From Metopolophium dirhodum (Eukaryota > Arthropoda > Insecta > Hemiptera > Aphididae): 64,000 nt of DNA. Each line of letters opens with the position of its first letter. The stretch's first letter is position 1. The position numbers and the translations under genes were made by a program. Location: contig NC_083560.1 of assembly GCF_019925205.1 (NCBI RefSeq), forward strand, positions 68,151,266 through 68,215,265, written 5' to 3'. Below are positions 35,731-47,215 of this stretch, piece by piece. The notes under the pieces were generated by a model that did no database searches, was not told where the DNA came from, and saw only the letters and a program-made list of their open reading frames with translations.

Positions 35731-36310
35731 AAAATATTTGAAAATAATTTATTAGAAAATGCTTGTATAAACATTTGGTTAAAATGTCATGTATCTACTG
35801 TTGTTTTAGCCGAAAACTTCTTTAGCGTACAGATCTCCGTTCTTTCTTTTCTTGGTTTCCTCGACGCTTTTGAAAACTACAGTGAATTTTTAAATTTGAC
35901 CTCTCAAAAGTAACAACTAGATTTACGTCCCCCCCAAAAAAGATTCCGAAGCTGAAAATCCAACCATTATTTCGATACGTATCGTGTATACTTACACGAA
36001 AAAAAGTGGACCGTCGCGGGACGCCTGATGGCGGATGTGAACCATAAAAATTATTTTGTATAGAAAATATGCATGGAAATTGAAATAATGGTTTATCAAA
36101 GGAAATAAACATAGCATGATCCACAGCAAAATATTCAGATTTTTTAAGAAAAATTATTCTTTATTTTAAAGGCGCAGTACGTGCGCTTTGCGTGCTATGC
36201 GTTCCACTCCAACAAACGGTTTCACCCACCGCAAAGATGTTTCACATCCAAAACACACACATCATTGTAAAACCAATACGTTCATCACTCCGCTCAGAAA
36301 CTAAAAATGT
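35731..36310. repeat. Extension of the dispersed repeat with second CTCCGCTCAGAA end
   Basis: 35822-36124 is open on the minus strand for about 100 codons without an identifiable domain. The plus strand ends with ATTGTAAAACCAATACGTTC, then CATCACTCCGCTCAGAAACTAAAA at 36279-36305, the same closing motif as copies B and E. It is probably a further segment of the same repeat family. Confidence 0.4.
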
Positions 36311-37365
36311 TCAAATGTTTAAAAAAAAAAATAATTATCGATTTTTGATTGAAATGTTATCCATATTTTTCAAATGGTCCCGCAATAGTTATAGTTGGTT
36401 ATATAGTTATAGTAAAAAATATTCATGGTGAGGAAGTAGTATGGTTATCATATAACCCATAGTTACTAAAACCACACCAAGTTCTATGTAAAACTACACC
36501 AACTATACTCAAATTACATATAAGGAAGAAAGAACCTATAGTTCTTGTACATCAACATAATAACTTATTTTTTAATACCTAAATCCTAATTAATCTTAAT
36601 TTGTATTGTAATTTCTTTTTTACTGTATAGTTTTATTCTATAATGAACTTGTTGTGTTAGTAAAAAAAGTAATGTAATACCAAAGAAAGTATTACTAAAA
36701 CTATATCCTAATTAGTCTTAAATAATAATTCCTAATATTTATATTTTTCACAAAATATGTAGGTATTGTATTATAATAAAAAAATTAATGTTTTACCAAA
36801 GAAAGTAGATATTACCAAAAGTTATAAGTTTGTACTTTATTTTAATAATTTAATTCTGCCATCTATAATTTTTTTTTATTAAAAATACATATAATTACAA
36901 TCTATACACATTTGGTACAATAAATAATTTTGATTAAAGATAATATAACTAGCGAGACTAACAGATATTGGGAGGGCACTCAGTAATGCCACCCGACAAA
37001 TCCATCTATAATTTAAAAAAAAAAAAATGTTTATCAGTTAAGGTAAACAAACTTTATTTTTTGTTTTTACATGGTGCCTATTCTTTAAATCGATGTTCAA
37101 TATTTTAAATAAATTGTTTTCTTATGAATTGTTAGAAACTATGAATTGTTTTATTTAGGGGTTGATTAATACCCCAAGTTATTTAAATATATATTGTACC
37201 TATAAACATCTTGTACCTGCGTTAGTAAAATTCAGAGACAATACATGCGGGTTTAGCATTCTCTTAATCGTATTTTAAAAACCTAAAGTTGTGTTATATA
37301 AGTTGACTTATAATTTTTAAAATGGTCAAATTACCGTAAGAATAAATCTAACAAATAATAACGGT
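36311..37365. other. AT-rich DNA, no gene seen
   Basis: AT-rich with TATAGTTATAG runs. 36968-36995 carries a GGGAGGGCA / TGCCACCC pair able to form a short stem. Nothing else is recognised. Confidence 0.45.
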
Positions 37366-37505
37366 CGTGTGTGTGTTTGTGTGTGTGTGTGCGGATGCGC
37401 GAGTCTGTTTGTCTGTTTGTCTGTGTCGGTGTGTGTGTGTGTCTGTGCCTTTGTGTGTCTGTGTCTGTGCCTTTGTGTGTCTGTGTGGTATATGTGTGCG
37501 CGCGC
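37366..37505. repeat. Compound GT microsatellite with TCTGTGCCTTTG subrepeats
   Basis: GT-rich tract containing a roughly 24 bp duplicated unit with TCTGTGCCTTTGTGTG at 37442 and 37466, plus TCTGTTTG repeats. Open frames over it are simple-sequence artefacts. Confidence 0.85.
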
Positions 37506-37539
37506 CAGAACGGTTAATAATAACAGACAGCTACAGTAT

Positions 37540-38470
37540 ATAATATCCGCGTGTACACACACAGTCTCATCTCCGTGGTCGACACAATATCCAATACAAC
37601 TACGGTCGCCTACAACAACACCCTATTTATATATATATATATGTAATATTATATAATATATGATATCGCCGAAGTCGAAGTCGTGTAACCTCCTCTCGCC
37701 ACGTCTTTCTCTCCATCCGCTACGAACCAAGGCACGCGCTAGCTTGCGATTTTTCTAATAGCACGACTGAACGGCTCTAGTCTTATTATTGTCCCATATA
37801 TATATATATATATATTATTTAGAATCTTCATCGAACGCACGACGACACCACACTACCATCGTACATACTGCTCACATCACACGCGTAGGTCTATACTGCG
37901 CCGCCGAATCAAAGCCGGATGTGGGGTGACATTCGCACAAACGAAAAAAGTTTTTATTGAAAATCGATCGTATACACAGTATAGAAGTATTTTCGACTTT
38001 GATTATCAAATATATTGTTCTGTAACCGTTTTTGGTAAGCGTATCTATATTTATGTGCTACCACGATATAATGTTGTGCATCAACATCAATACAGTAGCT
38101 TTTAGAATCGGTTAGTTCAATTGTAAACGCATTATTATTTTTTATAAAGATTGAAAATGTTCTCCCCGTGGTTTTTTGGACGATCTCCACACATTTTGAA
38201 CGTATACCTGTAACGGCATCAGCCCATTTTGCTGATTTAGATTAGGTTATGGGCTTAACAATTTGGCGCACCAAAACTAAAATACTCCATCACTCTAACC
38301 CTTTTATCCATTAAACATATATATGTGTACACAATATACTCGTTATAATCCTTTTCCGCCGCCGCCGTTTTCTTCGTCGCACTACCGAAAATCTGGGGCT
38401 CCGTGGAGGACAAGTGGATGATATATGTACATAGTTGGTTAAAGGGACGAAACGAGAAAGAGTGGTAGGG
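37540..38470. promoter_or_regulatory. CpG-containing island, possible exon or promoter
   Basis: 37560-37740 and 37850-37930 are GC-balanced with CpG words (GTCGAAGTCGTGTAACC, GCGCCGCCGAATC), and 38350-38500 contains a CGCCGCCGCCG run. No recognisable domain is encoded. A long minus-strand frame through 38311-38895 has no early ATG. It might be untranslated exon or regulatory sequence. Confidence 0.25.
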
Positions 38471-38879
38471 GAGGCTAGAGAGGATAACGATTCGATGGTG
38501 GCCGGGGAGTATATATATATGTACATCCTAATACAAACATCGCATTCATCGGCGGCAGCGTTATATAATATATATTTTATAAACAAATTACCGCTGCCGC
38601 CAACTAATCGACCGAGTAGATACGCCGGTAAAAGGATCATATACACGCGTCTATATACGATGCACATAAAGCTGACTCGGCGGTACAGGTTACGATGACG
38701 GTATCGCGTATAAAAAATGTATGCACAAGAAAAAAACCATTCGAGAGTGAAATAATAAAGCGGAGCGATGAGACGGCGGAAACACAACGATAATTTCCAT
38801 ACATTGGACTGGAGGAGGAATTTGGCTGTAGCTAAATGTATACGTCGTGTAGGTAATGCGTATAATGAATGTTCGGGCC

Positions 38880-39015
38880 CGCCGCAAGTCTGCAACGGCG
38901 ACGACGACGACGGCGACGACGACGTTCGTTTTCACCTACTCAGGACATACCGACGTCGACTTGTTATTATTATTATTATTATTATTATGATTATGATTAT
39001 GATTATTATTATTTA
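38880..39015. repeat. CGA/CGG and TTA/GATTAT trinucleotide repeats
   Basis: ACGACGACGACGGCGACGAC at about 38899-38924, then (TTA)n and (GATTAT)n at 38962-39015. It is simple sequence. Confidence 0.85.
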
Positions 39016-39099
39016 CAGTTTATATTATATATATATAATGATGAAAAGATTATTATACGGCATCGTTTGCGCGTTCACATAAATGCAATATAAGTTGAT

Positions 39100-39690
39100 G
39101 GGTGTGGGGAAACGATTAACGACCGTGATAAAATTGTGAATTATTGACGCGCAAATATTCAACACACACGATGTGACCTAATATTTTTTCGGGCTTTAAT
39201 GCTTTATATTATAATGAAAGGGTTCTTCTAAACCAATTTTTTTATTCAAACTTTTTTTTTCTATACTTTATAGTCTAGACTTTATGTCTATATAGGTGTG
39301 TATATATATATTATATGTTATACATACATAAATCTTACAAGAATTTTCAACTTATTAAATTCAGTATTTAATTAGTTCATTTTAATGAGATAAAATCAAC
39401 AAAAAAATATTTTTGTATATCGTAAAAGACTTCTATTACCCACCTATTTTTATAATAAATGCACATAAATTGATTAGTATTAAGTACCTACCTAATAATT
39501 AATATTGATTATGTATGTAACAGTTAAAACTAGACAGTAATAAACATTAATAATAGAATAAAAAATTTTCCCACAGTACAATGTGTAATAGGTTATAGGT
39601 ATACTAATATACCATCTGCAAGTTATGCATAAATGAAAATGTTTAATAGAAATAGTTCTCATGAATGATTTCGGGAAACCACGTAAATGC
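39100..39690. other. AT-rich DNA, no gene seen
   Basis: No supported feature. Confidence 0.5.
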
Positions 39691-39698
39691 CCAGTTAG

Positions 39699-39812
39699 TA
39701 ATAACTAGAATACTTGGAAACAAAAAAGAAATGCTTGACATATACGTCACTTGACGTTTCCTATCCATTGAAAGTTGAAGTACTTACCTATAATATGTAC
39801 ACTTCACAACAT
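39699..39812 (+). repeat. Direct duplicate, copy 1
   Basis: AGTAATAACTAGAATACTT, then GGAAAC, TTGACGTTTCCTATCC and TATAATATGTACACTTCACAAC. The same ordered segments recur at 41076-41192 with small gaps. A diverged local duplication or two copies of one repeat. Confidence 0.65.
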
Positions 39813-39899
39813 TTTGGATGTATATGATGGTTATTGGTTATTCCAGTTTTCGGGGAATCAATCATTGGGAGGCAAATACCGTCGCTATAACTTTTGTAC

Positions 39900-40310
39900 G
39901 TACACTTCGACAGCCCCCCAACCAAATGAAATTTTTTTTTGCAAATAATTAATGCGTAGTTACTAATTAGTATGAGTTTGTGCAACTATTTTCAGAATAA
40001 ATGCCATAACGGTTCAAACAAAAATTTGAAAAAAAAATTGAGAGGGGTGGAGAAAAAATTGCTCGCCACCCTAAAATAAAAAACAGTGTTATTAGTATGA
40101 ATTTGAATGACTATTTTCACATTTTTTGCGGAACTCGTTTCTGCATCACTCCCCTAGAAAATGAAAAAAATCATAAATTTCAAATTTTATATTTACTAAC
40201 TATAGTGCGCTTTTAGTGTGAACTTGTACACCCCTCGTTCTATCCAAGAAAATTGTTTTTTAGCTATTAGCATATTTGTTACCCTCCCCCCTCCAAATAA
40301 AAATTCTGGG
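39900..40310. repeat. Degenerate direct repeats
   Basis: ATTAGTATGAGTTTGTGCAACTATTTTCA (39967) recurs in diverged form as ATTAGTATGAATTTGAATGACTATTTTCA (40093) and more weakly at about 40213. It is interspersed with C-rich words such as GCTCGCCACCC and CATCACTCCCC. Old tandem or dispersed repeat of unknown type. Confidence 0.4.
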
Positions 40311-41075
40311 CAATAGCCAGAAGTGTAGAGCGATGAGTGGTGTTAGCGATAGTTACACTAATACACAATAATGGAACACTGATAATTTGTAACAGAAAAA
40401 ATGTATAACATGGTTTTTTTCATAGATAGAATAAGTAGTGCACAAATGTGTCAGCATTATCACATAAATCCACACTTATGCTGCATTAATGTTTGGCTAA
40501 ATTTGAAATTTGTGATTTTTTCCGGTCAGGATACCGGGTGGAAAATGGGCAAAATCAAAAACCTTTTTTTGTGAGTACAAAGAGTAGCGCGCCAACTCCG
40601 AAATAATCACACAAATTCTCATTAATGGCTTACGCTATTGTTTGGAAAAGAATAATATCAATGAGATATTTTCGTGCAAGCAAAGTTTTTTCAAATTCGT
40701 AAATTAACCGGTATCGTACTAATTCAGAAAATAGTGTTAGAAATTCACACCAATGACATACTAATATTGTATAAATATAATAAAAATTTACATTTAGGAG
40801 TAAGGGATGGAAAAATGTATGTGACTTTATTTAAAGTTTCATTTTATTCTACTCTATTAACTGTATAACTATACAACAAAAATATACAATTATTGTATAT
40901 ATCTGTGAACTATACTATCCTATAGTTACACAGTTAAGCACATAGCGTTGGCGGCCAGATGACAACGACGACAAAGACAACTTTTACAACGAATGTATAA
41001 CTACGACAATATTGTGGTCGTCATCGCTGTTTATAGTTGGAAAACCACGTATATTATGCTCCGTCAGAGTAATGA
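40311..41075. other. AT-rich DNA between the duplicates, no gene seen
   Basis: No convincing coding frame. 40520-40570 has a small CCGGTCAGGATACCGGGTGG hairpin-prone stretch, and 40950-40990 is a short GC-balanced patch. Confidence 0.4.
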
Positions 41076-41192
41076 GTAATAATAACTAGAATACTTCGGA
41101 AACATTTCAAACAAATATAATAATAAGTACATACTTGACGTTTCCTATCCCTTGGAGTACACCTGTATAGTGTATACTTACTACAACACTCG
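41076..41192 (+). repeat. Direct duplicate, copy 2
   Basis: AGTAATAATAACTAGAATACTT, a short insertion, TTGACGTTTCCTATCC and GTATACTTACTACAAC correspond to copy 1 at 39699-39812. Confidence 0.65.
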
Positions 41193-42000
41193 AATACCAG
41201 TCCGACCAATCTTCAGTGTTCGGCAATAAGGGGCAGTATGATATAATACGTATGATAGGTATGAACGATTCCTATCCGACGACGACAAAGGCAGTGGTGG
41301 CCACCACGCGTATAATATTTTATTGTCACTGCACATCCAGAAATACTATACCTGCCACCGACGCTATGGATCCACGAAACAAACGGCACCGACAGTGACA
41401 TTTTGGTGACCGCAAATAATTATTATAATGCGATACCAACACACAACAACATCCTGCGTATAATTAATAATTACATCGGCTGTTTTCGACTTCCCGTAGG
41501 TACCAAATTTATAATATATATAATACACAGTCGAAATCATATATTAGGTATAACCACAGAGTCTAACCGGTAAGGCAGTATAAGCGTTACTGAGGGAAGT
41601 TAAACTGACATTTTTAAATCAAGTCCTCACAAAAAAAAGAAGTCACGAGGAGTGGGGCCTTTGGCACATTTTAAACTTAATTTTCATAGGACTTTGATTA
41701 TTATGACTAAATCCTAGTTACGCCCATAAAAGAGGGTTTGTATGAGAGAAGCGACACAAATCGTTTACATAAAAAAGACTAGACATAAAAAACATTATTG
41801 GAGGAGACCAATACAGTTTATGATTTTAATTTATTGTATGTAAAATATAAAAAATAATACAATGTAAGTAATAAACATAAATGGCAAAAGGGCAAAAGCA
41901 TAAAATGGAAATAAGCAGAAGCTGGTTGGTAGATAATTGATTAAATTACAGTACCTAACCTATTAGATATTTTGTGACAGAAATATTATAATAATATATA
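41193..42000. other. Mixed-composition DNA, no gene seen
   Basis: 41260-41400 is GC-balanced with open frames on both strands (about 60 codons). The rest is AT-rich. No motif is recognised. Confidence 0.35.
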
Positions 42001-42390
42001 ACGTTCGCGACGCACCCCTCCCCACAATCGAATCGCCCTTCTGGAACGCGACCACCGGTGCAGTGGCAGTGCGGCCGTACCCATGGTGCTTACTCCCCCA
42101 CCCCATCCACGAAGACGACTGCACGACGCGACCTACGGATGTTGACCACCGCCCCGCGCCGCTCGCTCACCCGTACCGATGACGTACGGCGGCGGAGAGT
42201 AATATTTCTAAACGCCGCTTTAGACGCATATTGTTGTGCTCACGCACACACACGTACACTTGTCGTCGTCGTGTGTATTATGTACACACGGTGGACAAAG
42301 GCAGCGCGAAAAGTTAGACCGCCGCCGCCGTAGCGTAACGCTCGCGAAACTATGCGGCGATACACCGGTGGCGCGTGGCAGTGGACGCGC

Positions 42391-42410
42391 GGGGGGGGGG
42401 GGGGGGGGGG
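42391..42410. repeat. Poly-G tract (20 G)
   Basis: Twenty consecutive G residues inside the CpG island. It is G-quadruplex prone and liable to length error. Confidence 0.88.
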
Positions 42411-42449
42411 TGCGCGCCCGCTTAGGAAGAGGACGTGTCGTCGGAGTCG

Positions 42450-42514
42450 CAGTAGTAGTAGTAGTAGTAGAAGTAGTAGTAGTCGTCGGCGGCGGCGGCG
42501 GCGTCGTCGTCGTC
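42450..42514. repeat. AGT and CGG/CGT trinucleotide repeats
   Basis: (AGT)n with one AGA, followed by (CGG)n and (CGT)n. Confidence 0.88.
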
Positions 42515-42880
42515 AATGGCGAAAACTTTACGTACGTCGTCGTATATAGTCTCGCGCGCGCACTATAGCCGCCGTCGTATAGAAGTTGCCGTCTTTTGTG
42601 TTGCATTATAAGCACCGCCGTTTACAAAACTATTTTACACCGGAATAGCGACTGCTACTGCGACTGTATAGAGTTGCGCGCGGTGCAGGAACGACGACGC
42701 GCGCGGAAACGGCGAGAAATATAAGTACGACATAATAAACGCTCGGCGACCGCGGAAAAACGGTACGGCGCGCGCGACTATAATAATATGATTATAGTAA
42801 TAATAATATAATACTATACGCACGCACGACAAATGTTTGCCGGATGTCCTCGCCGAGGTTTGACTATACTTGCGAGACGT

Positions 42881-43970
42881 TTGTTTCTTTTCACAGTCAT
42901 GGGTAGACGAAATTATAATTTTCGTTAGCTAGATGCTAATAAATTCATAAAATGCGATCAAAGTTACTGGCTAAAAGTTCACTACTCGACCAACCAACAT
43001 AATAATATTATAGTATCAACATTAATGGTGCACTTTAATAATGTTCAACATTATAATATTGCAACTACCCACCATTATAATATGCCTGTATGAATGGCTT
43101 ATAAAGCTATAGAGTGTCTTACTCCTACAGTTTACACTGAATAAAAAATCTTAATGCATTGATTTAAAGGCTAACTTTCGATGACAGTGTGAAACACTAA
43201 CATGTAACTGTGTAAGTAATGTGTATAGGTTCTATGTTTACTGCTCAGTTCTTACACGTCATTCTTTTTATAGCTATATCAGAAAACATTCAATAAATCA
43301 TAATGTACCGCCTATGCGTATAATATAAGGTACTCCTTACAAGTTACATTGGGTTCTGCTACAGTTTACTTAAAACAATGACACTGGTCACTGGATTAGT
43401 TTTTAATATGATTATATATAGGTATTATACAAGTCAGGTTTTCACTTTATTTAGTTTGAAGAATAAAATGCTATAACGCCTATGAATGGAAATTGTATTC
43501 GTCATTGTGTTATACAGGTACATTATAAAGTATTAGATACACTTTGTTATACCTACTGTAAGAACTATATAAAGTGAGAAAACTATTGACTAAAATAGTA
43601 AAATATATAATAGATATACCGCAAAGTACGCCTTATGACACAAACAAATCGATTTTAAATTTTGGTAAGTATATCGAAATAATATGATATTGGCATGGCA
43701 GTTCATATAGGCATACATTTGTAATGCATTCTACTATTATAGCTCAGTACCTATCCGAACAACGTGTCTATAAAGTTTTTACAGGGGAAATAGTTGATGG
43801 GCGCCGTATGCGTCTGTACGAAAAGTGAAACAAATTTATTGTACAATCACGTAGTTTGTTGTGCGGAAATTTCCTAACCTTATCTATGTACACGGCGCAC
43901 CTCGCACACATAAAACATGAGCAGTATAAACAACACTTAGATTGGGTGAACGTCTGAACGTATATAATAA
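42881..43970. other. AT-rich DNA, no gene seen
   Basis: No coding frame, RNA gene or bounded repeat recognised. Confidence 0.5.
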
Positions 43971-43971
43971 A

Positions 43972-43975
43972 CACG

Positions 43976-44013
<38 letters not shown>
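43972..44013. repeat. AC/AT dinucleotide microsatellite
   Basis: (AC)n followed by about 13 (AT) units. It is simple sequence. Confidence 0.85.
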
Positions 44014-44017
<4 letters not shown>

Positions 44018-44029
44018 AGTGGTGAAGGG

Positions 44030-45010
44030 CTAGCTGGGTCACTCCGCCGTTTCCACTCGCGGGACGAGGCGACGAGCGTTTTTCGAGAAAATTATAATTA
44101 CGGGAAATTATTCCGTGATTATGCGTAGGTACTTAGGCGGAGAACCGACGGAGATTACAACGAGAACCGCGGCGGCGGCGGCGGCGACGGCGGTGGTAAC
44201 GACGAGCACACAAACAGACAACACGACAGACACGTTCCGATGATAGCGTGGTAAGGCCCGACGACGGACAGGTCGTGTTGACGGCGGTAGGTGACGGTTT
44301 GGGGGGGAGGGCGAAAACCACCCTCCCCGCCGTCACGGTTTCGGCGCCAGAACAAGAGCCGTCCGTCGTCCCACAGGTTATAAGATCGGTCGTGCGTAAT
44401 TGGCCGACGACGGCGTTGAATTAATTACTTTACGATATATTATATTATAATAATAATATTCGTTATCGTTCTTCTCAGTCAGCCGCGGTGGCTGTGACGA
44501 TTCTCGGGCGGGCTTAAGAGAACCGATTCCGTGGCTGCCCGTCCGTCTTCTCTGCGCGCCCCGCGAACAAACCTGCCCGGAGCCGCCGCCGCCGCCGATT
44601 CCGTGTCGCCTTTATATAATAGCACCGCGCGGGGGAGCTTATTGGGAAACGCGGTTAAGTGTTGCCGTGGCACGCGCGCTCCACCTCCGCGGAGAGATTG
44701 TTGTCTAAATTAATTACCGTCACCGCCGTGGTTATGACCCGCATATATATATATACTTACTCTTTATGTACATCTTTAAGTATATATATATATTTATAAT
44801 GCCCGACGATTGTCGTCCTCGTTTCGTATAATATTATATTATATAAACGGTATCGCAATATTCCGCCGCGCGCACGGAGCTTGCTATTGGAACGGATGCG
44901 AGCTCACCTCGACGTGCGTGAGCGATACGACGCGGATATAGTAATAATATCGTACAATATATTATTATTATAACGTATGCGCCTGACTCTGCGCATACGC
45001 CCGTCACATA
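44030..45010. promoter_or_regulatory. CpG-rich island in two blocks
   Basis: 44040-44420 and 44470-44720 are CpG-rich, with a GGCGGCGGCGGCGGCGACGG run at 44170 and GCCGCCGCCGCCG near 44583. A third small patch lies at 44860-44990. The frame at 44531-44713 plus (MAARPSSLRAPRTN) has a non-ATG start, and the minus frames are equally open, so none is called. It is compatible with promoter or first-exon DNA. Confidence 0.3.
44290..44337. other. GC-rich hairpin
   Basis: GTGACGG at 44290 pairs with CCGTCAC at the right side, and GGGAGGG pairs with CCCTCCC inside, closing a short CGAAAACCA loop. It is a strong potential stem in either strand's RNA. Function unknown. Confidence 0.6.
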
Positions 45011-45830
45011 TTTTATTCCCGACTATTCCCCTTCGAGTTCGAAATAATCCTATTTTACATAACGTATTCCTTCCAGAGGTACCTATATTAATAAAAGTCC
45101 AGCTTAAGCCTTATCTATAATATTGTTAATAAGTGGGACGGTAAAATTAGTTTCAAACTTTAATATAATTTTCAACTCGACTAGATCAGCGCACGATACC
45201 CGAAACTATAAAGCCTAAAATATGCAACACACGTCGTTAATTTCTACGTCCGTGTATAAAACATTTGTTTTGATAAAATATGTCCGTCATGGATTTAACT
45301 ATTATAATATTATAGTCTTATTTGGAAATAAAATAACCCACGTTGCTACTATCACTAATTTACCATAATTATTATTATTATTATTATACAATAATTTTGT
45401 CTAGGTACGCACAATGGCATTCCTACTAAATGAAAATTAAGCCACACTCAAATTTTTCAACAGTTATAAAAACAATGTAGAAAAGGTAGATATTATATTA
45501 TATTTTCATAAGTTTGGGTATAGTTAAAGACTTAAAGTATAATATAATATGAAAATAATAAAGAAATAGTAAGAAACACAAATCTGCAAAAATAATAATA
45601 CTGAAGAACTAATTAATAACCTAGTTGAAAACTTTACTACTTTAGAACATTAAATATTAATACGTTTCAAAAAAAATCCCCGCCCCATGAATTTTTTTTC
45701 AATATTTATAACAAATTATATGGAATTATCCCACTAGATGATCGAGAATTCTCAATAACAACCAGCTCTATACGTTCCCAGAACATTGGCCCATACTGGC
45801 GATAGTGCGATCGGTAGGTGTATTTTACAA
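45011..45830. other. AT-rich DNA, no gene seen
   Basis: No supported feature apart from a TTA run at about 45368-45386. Confidence 0.45.
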
Positions 45831-46051
45831 TATTACGTACCTCTAGCCCCAGGTCATTAGTTGGTTGAAAACTTGAAACATCGATTGCTTATTATTTGTC
45901 ATAACTAATAATATTTAGTTATCATCTTTACTCTCTCGTACTCGTGTTTTCTACTGTGTGCCCGTATAGTGTGCTAAAGTGTATTACTATTATACAGTCG
46001 GTGTCTTTTGTAATATTAACTATTTTGTCTTTTTATATTTTCACATTTACT

Positions 46052-46129
46052 ATGTCTAATAAAAGAAAAATTACTAGCTATTTTGATGCAGTTGCTCTAC
46101 TTCTAAACCCTCGGTGGATGAAAAAATAA
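46052..46129 (+). pseudogene. hAT transposase N-terminal fragment
   Basis: Twenty-five codons, MSNKRKITSYFDAVALL onward, end at a TAA. KRKI.(S/D)(Y/F)F starts are common in hAT/ZMYM1-like transposases. Evidence is limited to this short block and its position next to a hAT terminus. Confidence 0.3.
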
Positions 46130-46329
46130 GTAAGATCACTAATATCGTTACAGAAAATCAAGTTGTGGACTTAGTGGTAATATTTTTTCTATGGCTGTCC
46201 ATCGTGGGGTTATAAAGATAACATCCAACGAAGTACTGAACGAATTGGCAAAAAAAAAAACAAAAAAATAGATTTACTAATATAATAAAAAAATAGTTAA
46301 TACTATAATATATTTATAAAGTCTGTATG

Positions 46330-47056
46330 GTAAATGGACATTTCCCCCCCGGAGATTTTCCCCCGACTGTTTTCGGTCTAGAAGGACATTTAAACATTTC
46401 CCCCGATATATTTTTGATGCGGACATTTCCCCCCCATATTTTTTAAAAAGTGTATTTAATAAATAATAAATAATATGGAATTTAATAATACAATATTATT
46501 TTTTATTTAATATGAAATTATTTTTTTTTTTAAATATAAAGATATATAATATTATTATAAACATTTTTTTTTCATAAATATAATAGATTATAAATCTATA
46601 TGTTCGATCCACTGAACTACTTAAAAAATTAAAATTAAAAAAAAATAAGCATATAATAAAATATAATTAATAATTAATAAAAATAGCTAAAAATTCTGAC
46701 ATAAAAAATGATACATTTTGTAAAAACATTTGATTATTAATTCTTTTGTTATTTGTAAACACATATTTTTTAGCTTTTAGTGATATTTTTTTGTTAAGCC
46801 TATACCAGTTCGGATATTTAACAATTTAATAATTGCTTTTGAATTTGATTCAAGTAGTTCAGTTGATCAAAAATATACATCTATAATTATTAATTTATTA
46901 TATTTATGAAAATATTTGAAAATATTAGACAATAGGCAAAATAATAATTTCATATATTTATATTTATATTATTATTAAATAGTAAATTTAAAAAAAAATG
47001 AGGTGGAAATATATCCGCATCAAAAATATATCGGAGGGGGGGGGGGGTCCACGAGT
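46330..47056. mobile_element. Large imperfect palindrome (foldback element) with C-rich repeats
   Basis: The left side repeats GGACATTT followed by C tracts: GGACATTTCCCCCCC (46336), AAACATTTCCCCCG (46393) and GATGCGGACATTTCCCCCCC (46417). The right side carries the mirror GGAAATATATCCGCATC (47007), CAAAAATATATCGG and 12 G. Further in, TATATGTTCGATCCACTGAACTACTT (46598) pairs with AAGTAGTTCAGTTGATCAAAAATATA (46854), so complementarity spans most of the 0.7 kb around a centre near 46.72 kb. No coding frame and no clear target duplication. Confidence 0.7.
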
Positions 47057-47215
47057 TTGTATACCTAAGTAAAAAATAAAGTTTGAATTTACCATAATTT
47101 TATATATTGATATTAGACATAACCATAAATTATAATTTAAATGATAAAATAATGCATAATATTTTTAAAAAATTAGCCATACCCTCCCCATGACAAAATC
47201 ATTTGACCGCCACTG

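Larger units (their letters stand above)
42000..42880. promoter_or_regulatory. Strong CpG-rich island with G20 tract and trinucleotide runs
   Basis: The densest CpG region of the window: GCGACGCACCCC at 42008, CCGCCCCGCGCCGCTCGC near 42150, CCGCCGCCGCCG near 42320, a run of 20 G at 42391-42410, (AGT)n and (CGG/CGT)n at 42450-42513, and GCGCGCG words to 42780. All six frames are open over long distances, so coding cannot be judged. No domain is recognisable. It probably marks a promoter or first exon of a host gene extending outside the window, which is inference from composition. Confidence 0.35.
45840..47215 (+). mobile_element. hAT remnant interrupted by a palindromic element
   Basis: An ATG at 46052 begins MSNKRKITSYFDAVALL, which resembles the usual basic N-terminus of ZMYM1-type hAT transposases. 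The sequence ending in TTTGACCGCCACTG at about 47215 reads, reversed, as CAGTGGCGGTCAAA, a typical hAT terminus. The remaining transposase is missing, and most of the middle is the palindromic element at 46330-47056. The left terminus is not identified and the start coordinate is approximate. Confidence 0.4.

Noticed and set aside
35822..36124. 100-codon minus-strand frame
   Set aside because: It lies between closing motifs of the dispersed repeat family and has no known domain.
38311..38895. 194-codon minus-strand frame
   Set aside because: It has no ATG near its start, no recognisable motif, and includes TA-rich simple sequence. Length alone is not enough.
42220..42615. Pro/Thr-rich and Arg/Ser-rich frames over the CpG island
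   Set aside because: They are products of the G20 tract and trinucleotide repeats and are open on both strands.
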